Origin: a bacterium
GTDB lineage: Bacteria; Planctomycetota; UBA1135; GCA-002686595
Assembly (NCBI GenBank): GCA_024226735.1
Contig: JAAELL010000059.1
Span: forward strand, 1 to 40,591
Direction: 5' to 3'
Length of the DNA: 40,591 bases
The notes under the pieces are model-generated. The model was not told the origin of the DNA. It worked only from the letters and a program-made list of their open reading frames with translations, and did not search any database. Positions 33,084 to 40,591 of this stretch are shown one piece after another (position 1 is the first letter of the stretch; the number at the start of each line of letters is the position of its first letter). A program made the position numbers and the translations under genes.

Positions 33084-34623
33084 CCGTCATCTCCGCACGG
33101 GGGCCGGGAGCGGGCTCGATGTCGAGGCGTCGACGCCACGCGGCAACGACCTCCACGATGCTCGCGAAGACGCGCCGAATGTTGAGCAGGACGGTGAGCA
33201 CGAAAAACACGCTGATCATCACCCAGTACTCGAGGAAGATGATCGTGTCCGCGTTCCAGGCGTCGTCGATGTACAGGAACGGGTTGCCCGCGTGTTCGAG
33301 GTCCATCAACCGCTCGTCGCCGAGGAAGAAGCCGAAGATCGACGGCACGAAGGCGAAGACGAGCACGAGGAACGGGATTAGCGCGCGCGCGGTGATCCGC
33401 ATCGGCACGGACTTCGTGTACTTCGACAAGAGGCCGGAGGGCAAGAGCAGGTACACCGTCCCGTACAGGAACGCGATGATCAGAGCCCCGACGCCCTCAC
33501 CCAGGAAGCCGCTGTGCGGCGCGGGCACGATGAACTGACCGAAGAGGAAGTACAGGCCGATCAAGACCACGTGGAACCCGTACAACAGGACTCCTCGTCC
33601 GCCGCCGGGCATGTACGGCGCCGCCAAGAGCGCGAGCGGCAGCTTGCGAGGAACCCGCGGCGCGACGCGGCGCCCCAGGGATTCAGGCTCGGTCACGAAG
33701 AAGATCCCGGGCACGAGCGCCAGGACGAGCAACGTCATCGACATCGCGCTCACGAACTCGCGGTCGTGGATCCGATTGGTCATGTACCACAGGAATGCGA
33801 TCCCGATCCCGATCGAGCAGGTGTTCAGGATCCGCATCCCGCTCGAGCGGTTCTCTTCGCTGTGGGACAACATGTTCGCCGCGATCCCGAAGCAAAAGGC
33901 GATCAAGATGCCCTGCCCGACGAAGAAGACCGACCACGCCAGGACGAAGTCTGGGCCCTGCATCGCGGCAGGAAAGCGAATCCACTCGCTCGCGAGCCCG
34001 AACGTGCCGACGAGGAGCAGCCCGAGCATGCCCGCCAAGAGCGCCAGCAAGGCAACGCGCGCGAACCGTACGCGGCTGAGCGTCGAGAGCATCACGGCAA
34101 CGACGCTCGCGGTCACCGACAGCGCGACGGCGCTCGTCACGATCACCGTGAGCAGCGTCAAGTCCATGCCTCGCAGCAGGAAGCTGAACACGAGGTACGG
34201 CGTGAACGTCGCCAGGAACAGCACCATCTGGGCCATCGCCGACAGCACCTTGCCGAGCACGATCTGGCGTGGCCGCAGGTTCGAGATGACCAGCAGATCG
34301 TGCGTGTTCTCGTCCCACTCGGCGCCCATCGAGTTGAAAGCGGCGAAGGGCACGAGCCCCATGATCGCGATCCCGAAGCAGACGAAGATCGCCATGAAGA
34401 AGTCGCGCCCCGAACGCTCGTACGCCTCGCCGGCTTCGAGGATGACCCCGAAGCTGGCAACAGTGACGGCGGCGAGCGTGCAGATGAACGAGACGCGGAA
34501 GAACTTGCCGCGCAAGGACTGGCGCACCTCCTTGACGAGGATCGGGTTCCACCAGTCGTCGACGAGCGACTGCAGCGGTCCCGGGTCGGGGACGACGTCC
34601 ACGGATACGTCCGAGCTCGACAC
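33064..34623 (-). CDS. ABC-2-type transporter permease
   Basis: A 519-residue protein with GTG start directly touching the stop of the ATPase gene (no base between). It begins with a soluble segment and VDDWWNPILVKEVRQSLRGKFF, the same motif as the second permease. About twelve hydrophobic helices follow, including FMAIFVCFGIAIMGLVPFAAF, VALSVTASVVAVML, LLALLAGMLGLLLVGTFG and ALIPFLVLVFAFVPSIFGFF. With the ATPase and the other permease it should form an exporter of the ABC-2 class; the substrate is unknown. Confidence 0.93.
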   Translation of the reverse strand: MSSSDVSVDVVPDPGPLQSLVDDWWNPILVKEVRQSLRGKFFRVSFICTLAAVTVASFGVILEAGEAYERSGRDFFMAIFVCFGIAIMGLVPFAAFNSMGAEWDENTHDLLVISNLRPRQIVLGKVLSAMAQMVLFLATFTPYLVFSFLLRGMDLTLLTVIVTSAVALSVTASVVAVMLSTLSRVRFARVALLALLAGMLGLLLVGTFGLASEWIRFPAAMQGPDFVLAWSVFFVGQGILIAFCFGIAANMLSHSEENRSSGMRILNTCSIGIGIAFLWYMTNRIHDREFVSAMSMTLLVLALVPGIFFVTEPESLGRRVAPRVPRKLPLALLAAPYMPGGGRGVLLYGFHVVLIGLYFLFGQFIVPAPHSGFLGEGVGALIIAFLYGTVYLLLPSGLLSKYTKSVPMRITARALIPFLVLVFAFVPSIFGFFLGDERLMDLEHAGNPFLYIDDAWNADTIIFLEYWVMISVFFVLTVLLNIRRVFASIVEVVAAWRRRLDIEPAPGPRAEMTDALADA

Positions 34624-35559
34624 CTACTGCACCTTCCCTTCGGTCAACTTCAGGAAGACGTCCTCGAGGTCGGTCGCCTTCGATGCGAACTCGATCGGGC
34701 GCAGGCCCTCCTGCACGAGGTTTGCGAGCAGCTCGGCCTGCTCGGGCTGATCGCCCTCGAAGTCGAACGTGATGCCTTCGGCCTCGCGGCGCACGCCGCG
34801 CACGCGCGGGAACTCGCTCAGGCGGCGCTCGACCGCCTGGAGATTCTCGAGACAGCGCAAGTAGATCTCGCTGTGGGGGCGCAGGTTCTTGACGATCTCG
34901 TTCACGGGCCCACGGGCCTGAATGCGGCCGGCCTCGATCACGGCGACGCCGTCGCAGATCTCGGACAGCTCCGTCAGAATGTGCGACGAGATGAGGATCG
35001 CCTTGCCCATCTCGGCGAGCGCCCTCACGAGCTCACGCAGCTCGACCCGCGCACGCGGGTCGAGGCCGGCCGCGGGCTCATCGAGGATCATGACCGCGGG
35101 GTCGTGCAAGAGCGTCTTCGCGAGGCACAGCCGCTGCTTCATGCCCTTGGAGAGCGACGAAGTCAGCTTGTCGCGCAACGGCCCGAGCGAGGTGAACTCC
35201 ATCACTTCGCGCAGCGTGCTGTACCGCCGCTTGCCCTTGAGCTTGTAGGCGCGCGCGAAGAAATCGAGGTAGTCGAACACAGTGGTCGAGCTGTACGCGC
35301 CGTAGGCGTCGGGCATGAAGCCGAGCCGCTCGCGAACCTTGCGCGGGTCATCGAGCACCGAATAGTCCTCGATGCGCACATCTCCGGAGTCTGGCAGCTG
35401 AAGCGTCGCGCAGACGCGCATCGTCGTCGTCTTGCCCGCGCCGTTGGGTCCGATGAAGCCGTAGATCTGTCCCGCGTCGACACTGAAACTGACGTCGTCG
35501 ACCGCGCGCAGGTCACCGAAGACCTTGGTCAGGCCAGTGATTTCTAGTGCAGCGACCAT
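34624..35559 (-). CDS. ABC transporter ATP-binding protein
   Basis: A 311-residue ATPase with all motifs: Walker A GPNGAGKTT (37-45), signature LSKGMKQ (136-142), Walker B VMILDEP (156-162), H-loop SSH (191-193). The C-terminal 90 residues (YLRCLENLQAVERRL...) are the extension common in GldA/YhaQ-type exporters. ATG at 35559 directly follows the stop of the upstream gene (TAGATG, no spacer). It drives the two ABC-2 permeases encoded next in the operon. Confidence 0.97.
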   Translation of the reverse strand: MVAALEITGLTKVFGDLRAVDDVSFSVDAGQIYGFIGPNGAGKTTTMRVCATLQLPDSGDVRIEDYSVLDDPRKVRERLGFMPDAYGAYSSTTVFDYLDFFARAYKLKGKRRYSTLREVMEFTSLGPLRDKLTSSLSKGMKQRLCLAKTLLHDPAVMILDEPAAGLDPRARVELRELVRALAEMGKAILISSHILTELSEICDGVAVIEAGRIQARGPVNEIVKNLRPHSEIYLRCLENLQAVERRLSEFPRVRGVRREAEGITFDFEGDQPEQAELLANLVQEGLRPIEFASKATDLEDVFLKLTEGKVQ

Positions 35560-37383
35560 CTACCACTCCTTCGCATCCGCCGGAAGGATGCCCTGCACGA
35601 CGTGGTTGTCTGACTGCGGGTTCAGCTCGAGGCCGCAGCTGTCCGTGAACAGGTCGTCGCCGAGCCGAGCGACGTACGTCGCCGGCGCGAGGCGCAAGTC
35701 GGAATGCATGTCGTTGATGAGGTTTTGAACCGTGCCGAGGCTCGCTTCATCGGGCGCCGGGCACAGCGTCGCGCTCTCACCCGCACCGATCGCATCGCTC
35801 GTATGAAAGAGCCGTCCGTCGGGTGCACGAACGGCAAGCCACTCGATCGACGTCTCGAACGTGTTCTGCACCTCGAGCTTCTCGCCATCCAGAGCAAGCT
35901 CGACCCGCGCCCGCGCGGAGCCTTCGTTGAGAAGCGTCTGCTGAACTGGATCGCGTACAGCCATGTAGGTGCCGCGCAACAGCGCTCCCTTCTCGAAGTC
36001 GATCTCGTACACCTCCGTATCCTCGGTCACCTTGTTGGGAAAGACCGCCGTGCCGGCCGCCGGCCGCAGGCCTGCACCCGGCGAGAGACCAACGAACATC
36101 GTCCGGCGCTCGATCGTGGCCGCACGGTGCGTGCGCTGGTCGAGGATCGTCAGCGAGTGCGATACGGACTTGATGTCGATGCCCTGGTACAGGATCCCGT
36201 ACGCGAGAATCCCCACGGACGAGACGAGCGAGATCGCCGGAATCGTGACCAGGAGCAGCGCGGGCCGCGCAAGACGCTTGACCATCATCATGTTCAGCGG
36301 ACCGATGACGACCGCGAACAGGAGCAGCAGGATCAAGAACGTACGCATCGGCAGTTTGGCAAGGCCGGGGATGAGCAGTTGGCCACCTCCGAAGCGCCAT
36401 CCGGCCGCGTCCGGGATCCAGCCGTTGCGCGCGCCGCGCACGAGCTGCACCGCCGCAGCCTCGATGTCACTCGCCTCGTTCAGGATCGGATCTTGCGCTC
36501 CGAGCTGGGACAGGAGCAAGCGCCCGAAGCCGACGGTGTACTGAGCGTCGTCGCCCGCGACCGTGCGAAACCGCGGCTCGAGCCAGCCGTCCTCGCCGCC
36601 GAGCTCCTCGCGCATCGAGTCGATGTCCTCCGCGAGCACGACGAGCTTCCCGCCGAGCCGTGTCCACGCGAGGAGCGGTTCGAGGCGCTCGTGCGGCGGC
36701 AACCCGCGGCGCGCATCCAGCACGACCAGGTCGAGGCTCGTGTAGCCGTGGTAGCGCGTCGGCAGGTGCTCGAAGTCGACGACCGTCGTGGGCACGGTGA
36801 TCGCGGTCGCGGGTGCAGACGAGGTCGTAATGGTCGTTCCGCGCCGCACGCGTGTGCCCGAAGTCGGAACGGCGATCGGCGAAAACGCCTGCAATGCCTT
36901 CGACTTGCTCATCCGCTCCGCGATCGCGTCCGGGGCGCCGGCCGGCAGTTTCGACGGCGTCGCGACCAGCATGTGCAGGATGCCCGGCGGCGCCCCCGAC
37001 GAGGTCGTCATCCCCATCCACGTGCGCGAGCCGCGCGCGGCGACCTGCACGCCGTAACCCGAGCCGCCGTAGTGGCTCATCTGCAGGAACCCGGGCGCGT
37101 ACATCTCGATCGTGCGCTCCTCACCTGCCTCCAGACGCACTTTCGTCCGTACGCGGCGTCGTGCCGAGCGATACCCGCGCCCGTCGACGTCGATCTCGAC
37201 CGAGCACGGCTCGTCGAGCTCGTTCTGCAGCGTGAACCACATCGGGAAGTAGCCGCGGCTCACGGTCGCCGGCCAAGGCGAGTCCAGAAAGACACTGACG
37301 TCGCCGACGTTGTTCTGCGCTCGAGCCGGAGTCGCGAACGCGAGCGTGCACGCCACGACCAGGAACGCGAAGTCACGCCTCAT
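35560..37383 (-). CDS. Exported membrane protein with glutamine-amidotransferase-like fold
   Basis: A 607-residue protein from MRRDFAFLVV, with signal peptide cleaved after ARA (near residue 21). The start overlaps the end of the MoxR gene by 11 bp; a start 15 codons upstream would have no signal peptide. An N-terminal beta domain is followed by a Rossmann-like segment (GYTSLDLVVLDARRGLPPHE, WTRLGGKLVVLAEDID), as in amidotransferase-like ThuA/GldG-related proteins. Two transmembrane helices follow around residues 345-400 (FLILLLLFAVVIGPLNMMMV, PALLLVTIPAISLVSSVGIL), then an outer beta domain. The C-terminus holds one cysteine pair (LCPAP, DSCGLEL). It is likely the periplasmic partner of the ABC exporter. 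Confidence 0.9.
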   Translation of the reverse strand: MRRDFAFLVVACTLAFATPARAQNNVGDVSVFLDSPWPATVSRGYFPMWFTLQNELDEPCSVEIDVDGRGYRSARRRVRTKVRLEAGEERTIEMYAPGFLQMSHYGGSGYGVQVAARGSRTWMGMTTSSGAPPGILHMLVATPSKLPAGAPDAIAERMSKSKALQAFSPIAVPTSGTRVRRGTTITTSSAPATAITVPTTVVDFEHLPTRYHGYTSLDLVVLDARRGLPPHERLEPLLAWTRLGGKLVVLAEDIDSMREELGGEDGWLEPRFRTVAGDDAQYTVGFGRLLLSQLGAQDPILNEASDIEAAAVQLVRGARNGWIPDAAGWRFGGGQLLIPGLAKLPMRTFLILLLLFAVVIGPLNMMMVKRLARPALLLVTIPAISLVSSVGILAYGILYQGIDIKSVSHSLTILDQRTHRAATIERRTMFVGLSPGAGLRPAAGTAVFPNKVTEDTEVYEIDFEKGALLRGTYMAVRDPVQQTLLNEGSARARVELALDGEKLEVQNTFETSIEWLAVRAPDGRLFHTSDAIGAGESATLCPAPDEASLGTVQNLINDMHSDLRLAPATYVARLGDDLFTDSCGLELNPQSDNHVVQGILPADAKEW

Positions 37384-38410
37384 CGGCGACCTCCCGCGGC
37401 AAGCGCTCCTGCAGCTCGTCGACGCCATCCAGCAACGCAGCGACGAGCTTCGCGCCCGTCACGTCGTCGAGCCGCGCGCGGTAGTCGAGCGTGATTCGAT
37501 GCCCGAGCGCGGGCAGGGCGACGGCGTGAACGTCGTCGAAGCCGACGTTCGGCTTGCCGTCGAGCAGCGCGTGGGCACGCGCGCTCTCGGCGATTGCGAT
37601 CGCGGCGCGCGGCGAAGCCCCGAAACGCACGTAGTTCTTGACCACGTCGGGCGCGAACGCGGAGCTCGGGTGTGACGCATCGACCAGGCGTGCGATGTAC
37701 GCGGCGACCGCCTTCGGGAGGAACACGCCGTCGACCGTGGCGAAGAGCGACTTCAGCCCGCCCCCGTCCGTCGCTGCGTGCAGCTCGGGCGGCGTGCCCG
37801 CGCGGCGCTCGGTGATGATGCGCTCGAGCGTGTCCTTGTTGACCGAGTGCACGTCGAGCTTGAAGAGGAACCGATCGAGCTGTGCTTCGGGGAGCGGATA
37901 CGTTCCCTCGAGCTCGATCGGGTTCTGCGTCGCCAGCACGTAGAACGGGTGTGGAAGCTTTCGCGTCTCGCCGATCACGGTGACGTTACGCTCCTGCATC
38001 GCCTCCAGGAGCGCCGACTGCGTCTTGGGCGACGCGCGGTTGATCTCGTCGGCGAGAAGGATGTTCGTGAAGATCGGTCCGGGATGGAACACGAGCCGCC
38101 GCCCGCCGTGCTCGTCCTCCTCGAGGATGTGCCCGCCGGTCACGTCACCGGGCAGCAGGTCGGGCGTGAACTGCAGGCGCTTGAACTCGATGCCGAGCAG
38201 CTTCGCCAGCGCCTTGACGAGCTCGGTCTTGCCGAGTCCCGGCAGCCCTTCGAGCAGCACGTGTCCGCGCGCGAGGCAAGCCGTCACGACCATCCGGTTC
38301 AATGTCTCTTGACCGAGAATCGTGCGGTCGAGCCCGTCGAGAATCTTGTGCGCTTGATCCCGTGCAGTCTCGACCTCTTGCGGGGACAAGAGGGCCGTAC
38401 CTTCCGTCAT
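37373..38410 (-). CDS. MoxR-family AAA+ ATPase
   Basis: A 345-residue ATPase with MoxR features: ILGQETLNRMV, Walker A GLPGLGKT (55-62), the FTPDLLPGDVTG insertion, Walker B ILLADEINR (117-125), and sensor ATQNPIELEGTYPLPEAQLDRF. MoxR proteins remodel or insert metal/cofactor into VWA-domain partners. The window supplies three such partners (DUF58 and two VWA proteins). The downstream gene starts inside this gene. Confidence 0.97.
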   Translation of the reverse strand: MTEGTALLSPQEVETARDQAHKILDGLDRTILGQETLNRMVVTACLARGHVLLEGLPGLGKTELVKALAKLLGIEFKRLQFTPDLLPGDVTGGHILEEDEHGGRRLVFHPGPIFTNILLADEINRASPKTQSALLEAMQERNVTVIGETRKLPHPFYVLATQNPIELEGTYPLPEAQLDRFLFKLDVHSVNKDTLERIITERRAGTPPELHAATDGGGLKSLFATVDGVFLPKAVAAYIARLVDASHPSSAFAPDVVKNYVRFGASPRAAIAIAESARAHALLDGKPNVGFDDVHAVALPALGHRITLDYRARLDDVTGAKLVAALLDGVDELQERLPREVADEA

Positions 38411-38489
38411 GTTGGTTGCGTCCTATGTCGTCGATGCGGCCAGACTCATGGAGAGGCCAATTGAGAGATCCAGCCCGGTCCGACGCGGT

Positions 38490-38840
38490 TCACTTGTCTT
38501 CGCGTGCACCGCTCGTGAAGAAGCTGCCCACCGCACGGCGGTGTTTGGGCGAGAGTCGCCTGCGCCACGCGGTCTTTCCCGTCGAGGCCTCGACGTCGAC
38601 CCGACCCGCGCCCTCGGCGCTCACGTCGACTTCCGGCGCACCCGCTCCGATGCCGAGCAGATTGGAGGACTCGAGATCCTTGAGCCGCGCCTTCGGCAGC
38701 AGCCTGGCGTCGAACTGATCGGACTGGCCGGGGCTCTCGTCGCCCCAGATCATCGGAGCGTCCGCGCGCCCGCGGTTGATCCCGCCCCTTCCCGGAATGG
38801 CTCCATCGCGCCCGGCGTGGAGATGCAGCTTGCCGCCCAT
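38490..38840 (-). CDS. Small ORF resembling the C-terminal part of a larger envelope protein, in frame after two TGA codons
   Basis: A 116-residue ORF starting ATG at 38840, immediately after a TGA. It has no signal peptide or membrane helix. Its text (GRDGAIPGRGGINRGRADAP, MIWGDES, ARLLPKARLKDLE, GKTAWRRRLSPKHRRAVGSFF) is like the C-terminal region that follows the coiled coil in similar planctomycete proteins (recollection, not a search). It is in the same frame as the 355-residue gene upstream, separated by TGA, 7 codons and TGA. Either the upstream gene was split by stop mutations, or the two are a coupled pair with GGAGAGG 11 bp before the ATG. The next gene, MoxR, starts 79 bp downstream. 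Confidence 0.7.
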   Translation of the reverse strand: MGGKLHLHAGRDGAIPGRGGINRGRADAPMIWGDESPGQSDQFDARLLPKARLKDLESSNLLGIGAGAPEVDVSAEGAGRVDVEASTGKTAWRRRLSPKHRRAVGSFFTSGAREDK

Positions 38841-38864
38841 TCACGGCTCGCCCTCTCCGCCGCT

Positions 38865-39932
38865 TCACGGCTCGCCGTTCTTGCAGTCCTCGCAGACCTC
38901 GAACTCGAGCTCGGACAGATCACCGATCTCGCCGAGCTCACCGAACTCTCCCCACTCGAGACCTTCGAGGTCCAGGAGGCCGGCCTCGCCGAGATGCTCG
39001 AGCATCTCCTTCAGAAGCTCCTGCATCTCCTCCGACAGCTCGGCGATCTTCTCGGGGTCGAGCTCGAAGCCCTCGGGCAGACCGAGCGCATCGAGATCCA
39101 GCTCGGCCAGGTCCTCGGGCAGGGCGGCGGTCAGGCCTTCCTTGGCGAGCTTCTCGATCGCCTCGTTCATCTTCTCTTCGGCGAGCGCGGGGTTCTCCTC
39201 CGCGAACGAGGAGGCGATCGCAAGCGACTCGCTGGCCGTCTCGATCGCCTCTTGTGCTTCGAGCGCCTCTTCCTCGAGGCGCTTGGTCATCTCGTCGATC
39301 GCCTCGAAGGTCGCTTCGGGGTTCTCCGAAGCGAGCGCTTCCTTCTCGAGGCGCTCCATGCGCTCCTCGAGCTCTTGCGCAGTCTCTTCGTCGAAGACGA
39401 TCTCTTCCTCCAGCGTCGCGAGCTTCTCCTGCAGCGCCTCGAGCGACGCGTCGAAGATCGCGGGCGGCGGACCCGCGATCGTGCGCGGAATCGGCACGAG
39501 CAGCGCGAGCAAGGCGAAACCGACGCCGGTCGCCGCCCGGCCCACCGCGGGCGCGAGTCGCAACCCGGGGACCTCGGGCGCACGGGCGAGAACCTCGCGC
39601 GTGCGCTCGGCCCAACGCTCGTCGCCGACCTCGAGCGCGGTGACCAGGGTCCCGGTCGCTCCACTGCGCAGGTCGAGCCACGTCGCGGCGCCCTCGCGGC
39701 TCAGGAACCTCGAGCGCGCGCGCTGCCACGCCGTCAGGGGAACCAGCGCCACGAGGCCGAGGAAGAGCGCTGCCCGCGCCGTCGGCAGGTCGACGAGGAG
39801 CCGAGCCAAGAGCACGGCGGACCCCGCGGCGAGAGCGGCGACCAACAGATGGTGCGAGCCCTCCCCCAGCCAGGCGGCGAGCGACGCTCGACGCTGCAGG
39901 CGCTTCAGGGTTCCGTCGATCTCGGGACGCAT
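38865..39932 (-). CDS. Coiled-coil membrane protein, first gene of the MoxR/ABC operon
   Basis: A 355-residue protein. Two or three membrane helices lie in the first 150 residues (LLVAALAAGSAVLLARLL about 29-46; AALFLGLVALVPLTAW about 54-69; GVGFALLALLVPI about 136-148). A long, very acidic Ala/Glu/Leu-rich coiled coil follows from about 160 to 330 (LEALQEKLATLEEEIVFDEE, ELSEEMQELLKEMLEHLGE). It ends in CEDCKNGEP before a TGA stop. The frame continues beyond this stop as a recognisable segment (see the next gene). A terminator of the upstream VOC gene lies about 55 bp before the start, so the operon promoter should lie in 39933-39985. Confidence 0.9.
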   Translation of the reverse strand: MRPEIDGTLKRLQRRASLAAWLGEGSHHLLVAALAAGSAVLLARLLVDLPTARAALFLGLVALVPLTAWQRARSRFLSREGAATWLDLRSGATGTLVTALEVGDERWAERTREVLARAPEVPGLRLAPAVGRAATGVGFALLALLVPIPRTIAGPPPAIFDASLEALQEKLATLEEEIVFDEETAQELEERMERLEKEALASENPEATFEAIDEMTKRLEEEALEAQEAIETASESLAIASSFAEENPALAEEKMNEAIEKLAKEGLTAALPEDLAELDLDALGLPEGFELDPEKIAELSEEMQELLKEMLEHLGEAGLLDLEGLEWGEFGELGEIGDLSELEFEVCEDCKNGEP

Positions 39933-39985
39933 CGCGGGTTCCTACGGACGAGTCCGGAGATTCTTGCAGCTCATTTGCGGAGAAA

Positions 39986-40005
39986 CCAGGCCGCCCTGGG
40001 CCTGG
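39986..40005 (-). terminator. Intrinsic terminator of the VOC-family gene
   Basis: On the minus strand the stop TAA is followed by CCAGGCC, a 6-nt loop, GGCCTGG and then TTTCTCC. A 7 bp stem with a short T-rich tail just after the stop fits a Rho-independent terminator and separates this gene from the MoxR/ABC operon. Confidence 0.7.
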
Positions 40006-40006
40006 A

Positions 40007-40405
40007 TTATAGAGCAGACGGCTCCAGCAGGTCCCACAGGTTCCCGTAGAGGTCGCGGAAGACGGCCACTGTGCCGTAGGGCTCGTCCCGTGGCTCGCGC
40101 ACGAAGACGACGCCGCGCGCGAGGTAGTTGCTGTAGTCGCGCCAGAAGTCGTCGGTGTAGAGGAAGAGAAAGACGCGCCCGCCCGTCTGATCACCGATGC
40201 GAGCACGCTGCTCGTCGCCGACGCCACGCGCGAGCAGAAGCTGCGCGCCCCGCCCACCCGGCGGCGCGACGACGACCCAGCGCTTGTCCTGTTCGGGAAC
40301 CGGCGTGTCCTCGATCAGCTCGAACCCGAGCACGCCGACGTAGAAGGCCAGTGCCTCTTCGTAGTCGCCCACGACGAGCGCGACCTGTGCGAGATGCTGT
40401 TTCAT
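40007..40405 (-). CDS. VOC-family (glyoxalase/dioxygenase fold) protein
   Basis: A 132-residue protein from MKQHLAQVALVV; the 38 codons upstream translate the tandem repeat region and were rejected. It has the paired beta-alpha-beta-beta-beta layout: LAQVALVVGDYEEALAFYVGVLGFELIED, then WVVVAPPGG, then VFLFLYTDDFWRDYSNYLARGV and YGTVAVFRDLYGNLWDLLEP. The expected metal ligands could be His4 and the glutamate in LLEP, but this is not certain. Members act as glyoxalases, dioxygenases or resistance proteins, so no substrate is assigned. It is a single gene with its own terminator. Confidence 0.9.
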   Translation of the reverse strand: MKQHLAQVALVVGDYEEALAFYVGVLGFELIEDTPVPEQDKRWVVVAPPGGRGAQLLLARGVGDEQRARIGDQTGGRVFLFLYTDDFWRDYSNYLARGVVFVREPRDEPYGTVAVFRDLYGNLWDLLEPSAL

Positions 40406-40451
40406 GCGAGCCACGAAAGAACCCCACGCACGTCGCACGCGGGGCCTCGAG

Positions 40452-40591
40452 CTGAACCAAAAAGCAGCCGGCGTCTCAACGGCGTCAGCCGTTGAACCAG
40501 AGAGCAGCCGACGTCTCAACGGCGTCAGCCGTTGAACCAGAGAGCAGCCGACGTCTCAACGGCGTCAGCCGTTGAACCAGAGAGCAGCCGA
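40452..40591. repeat. 40 bp tandem repeat running off the window
   Basis: About 3.5 copies of a 40 bp unit containing GTCTCAACGGCGTCAGCCGT and GAACCAGAGAGCAGCCGAC. The last copies are identical; the first has a few changes (AAAAAGCAGCCGGCG). Each unit contains the hairpin CAACGGC-GTCA-GCCGTTG. As 40 is not a multiple of 3, the array does not code for a repeated peptide. It lies just upstream of the VOC gene start. There are no variable spacers. Confidence 0.9.

Noticed and set aside
33514..35547. 677-codon plus-strand ORF, very rich in His, Arg, Glu and Asp
   Set aside because: It is a mirror of permease and ATPase genes; composition is typical of an antisense frame of membrane proteins.
38841..38867. 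Genome-wide reassignment of TGA to an amino acid
   Set aside because: Several other genes here end naturally in TGA (for example at 10505, 14538, 27482 and 32235).
38409..40049. 546-codon plus-strand ORF
   Set aside because: It is antisense to the coiled-coil membrane gene; Leu/Glu-rich because Glu/Leu codons reversed give similar residues.
40452..40591. CRISPR array
   Set aside because: The whole 40 bp unit repeats without variable spacers, and no cas gene is seen.

Overview
This GC-rich, gene-dense 40.6 kb window most probably comes from a planctomycete (Planctomycetota). The evidence is gene style rather than a marker gene. There is an ECF sigma factor of the kind that partners Ser/Thr kinases in planctomycetes. 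Two further ECF sigma factors carry a transmembrane helix and a huge extracytoplasmic extension. A kinase is tailed with carboxypeptidase-regulatory-like (Ig-like) repeats. There is also a MoxR/DUF58/VWA/ABC-2 cluster. No rRNA, tRNA, CRISPR array, intact transposase or phage gene was seen.

Layout. (1) 0.2-6.8 kb, minus strand: ECF sigma factor -> Ser/Thr kinase with extracytoplasmic Ig-like repeats -> small secreted Cys protein -> secreted fusion of a peptidase-like half and a 5'-nucleotidase-like half. (2) 6.9-13.2 kb: a gene remnant, then two large membrane-tethered ECF sigma proteins that converge on a shared hairpin at 10.4 kb. (3) 13.3-17.7 kb: a 167 bp palindromic element, an M1 metallopeptidase and membrane-protein pair, and an orphan FlgM-like gene. 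(4) 17.7-23.5 kb: accessory, rearranged DNA. It holds a second palindromic element, a secreted protein followed by a duplicated C-terminal tail, a RidA-like lipoprotein, a TPR lipoprotein, an Ig-like exported protein, a truncated coiled-coil gene, a DinB-like gene, a third degenerate palindrome and a decayed nrdB. (5) 23.6-25.6 kb: a TAXI-type binding protein and a B3/B4-domain protein whose stop codons abut. (6) 25.7-40 kb: a large cell-envelope cluster. Two VWA membrane proteins lie on the plus strand. A tightly packed minus-strand operon runs coiled-coil membrane protein -> small C-terminal-like ORF -> MoxR ATPase -> exported membrane protein -> ABC ATPase -> permease -> DUF58 -> permease. 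(7) 40.0-40.6 kb: a VOC-family gene and a 40 bp tandem repeat that runs off the window.

Three themes stand out. First, the same type of extracytoplasmic Ig-like module is attached to different cytoplasmic outputs (one kinase, two sigma factors) and also occurs as a separate exported protein, which suggests a modular transmembrane signalling family. Second, the MoxR/DUF58/VWA/ABC-2 cluster looks like one envelope machine split over two converging transcripts. One of its components is interrupted by two in-frame TGA codons 24 bp apart, with conserved-looking sequence continuing in the same frame. Third, a family of palindromic elements ending in CTAGTGGYGTGA lies at or near the broken genes. 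Boundaries, reading frames, motifs and repeats were read directly from the sequence. Family names come from motif recognition without database searches, and functional linkage is inference.
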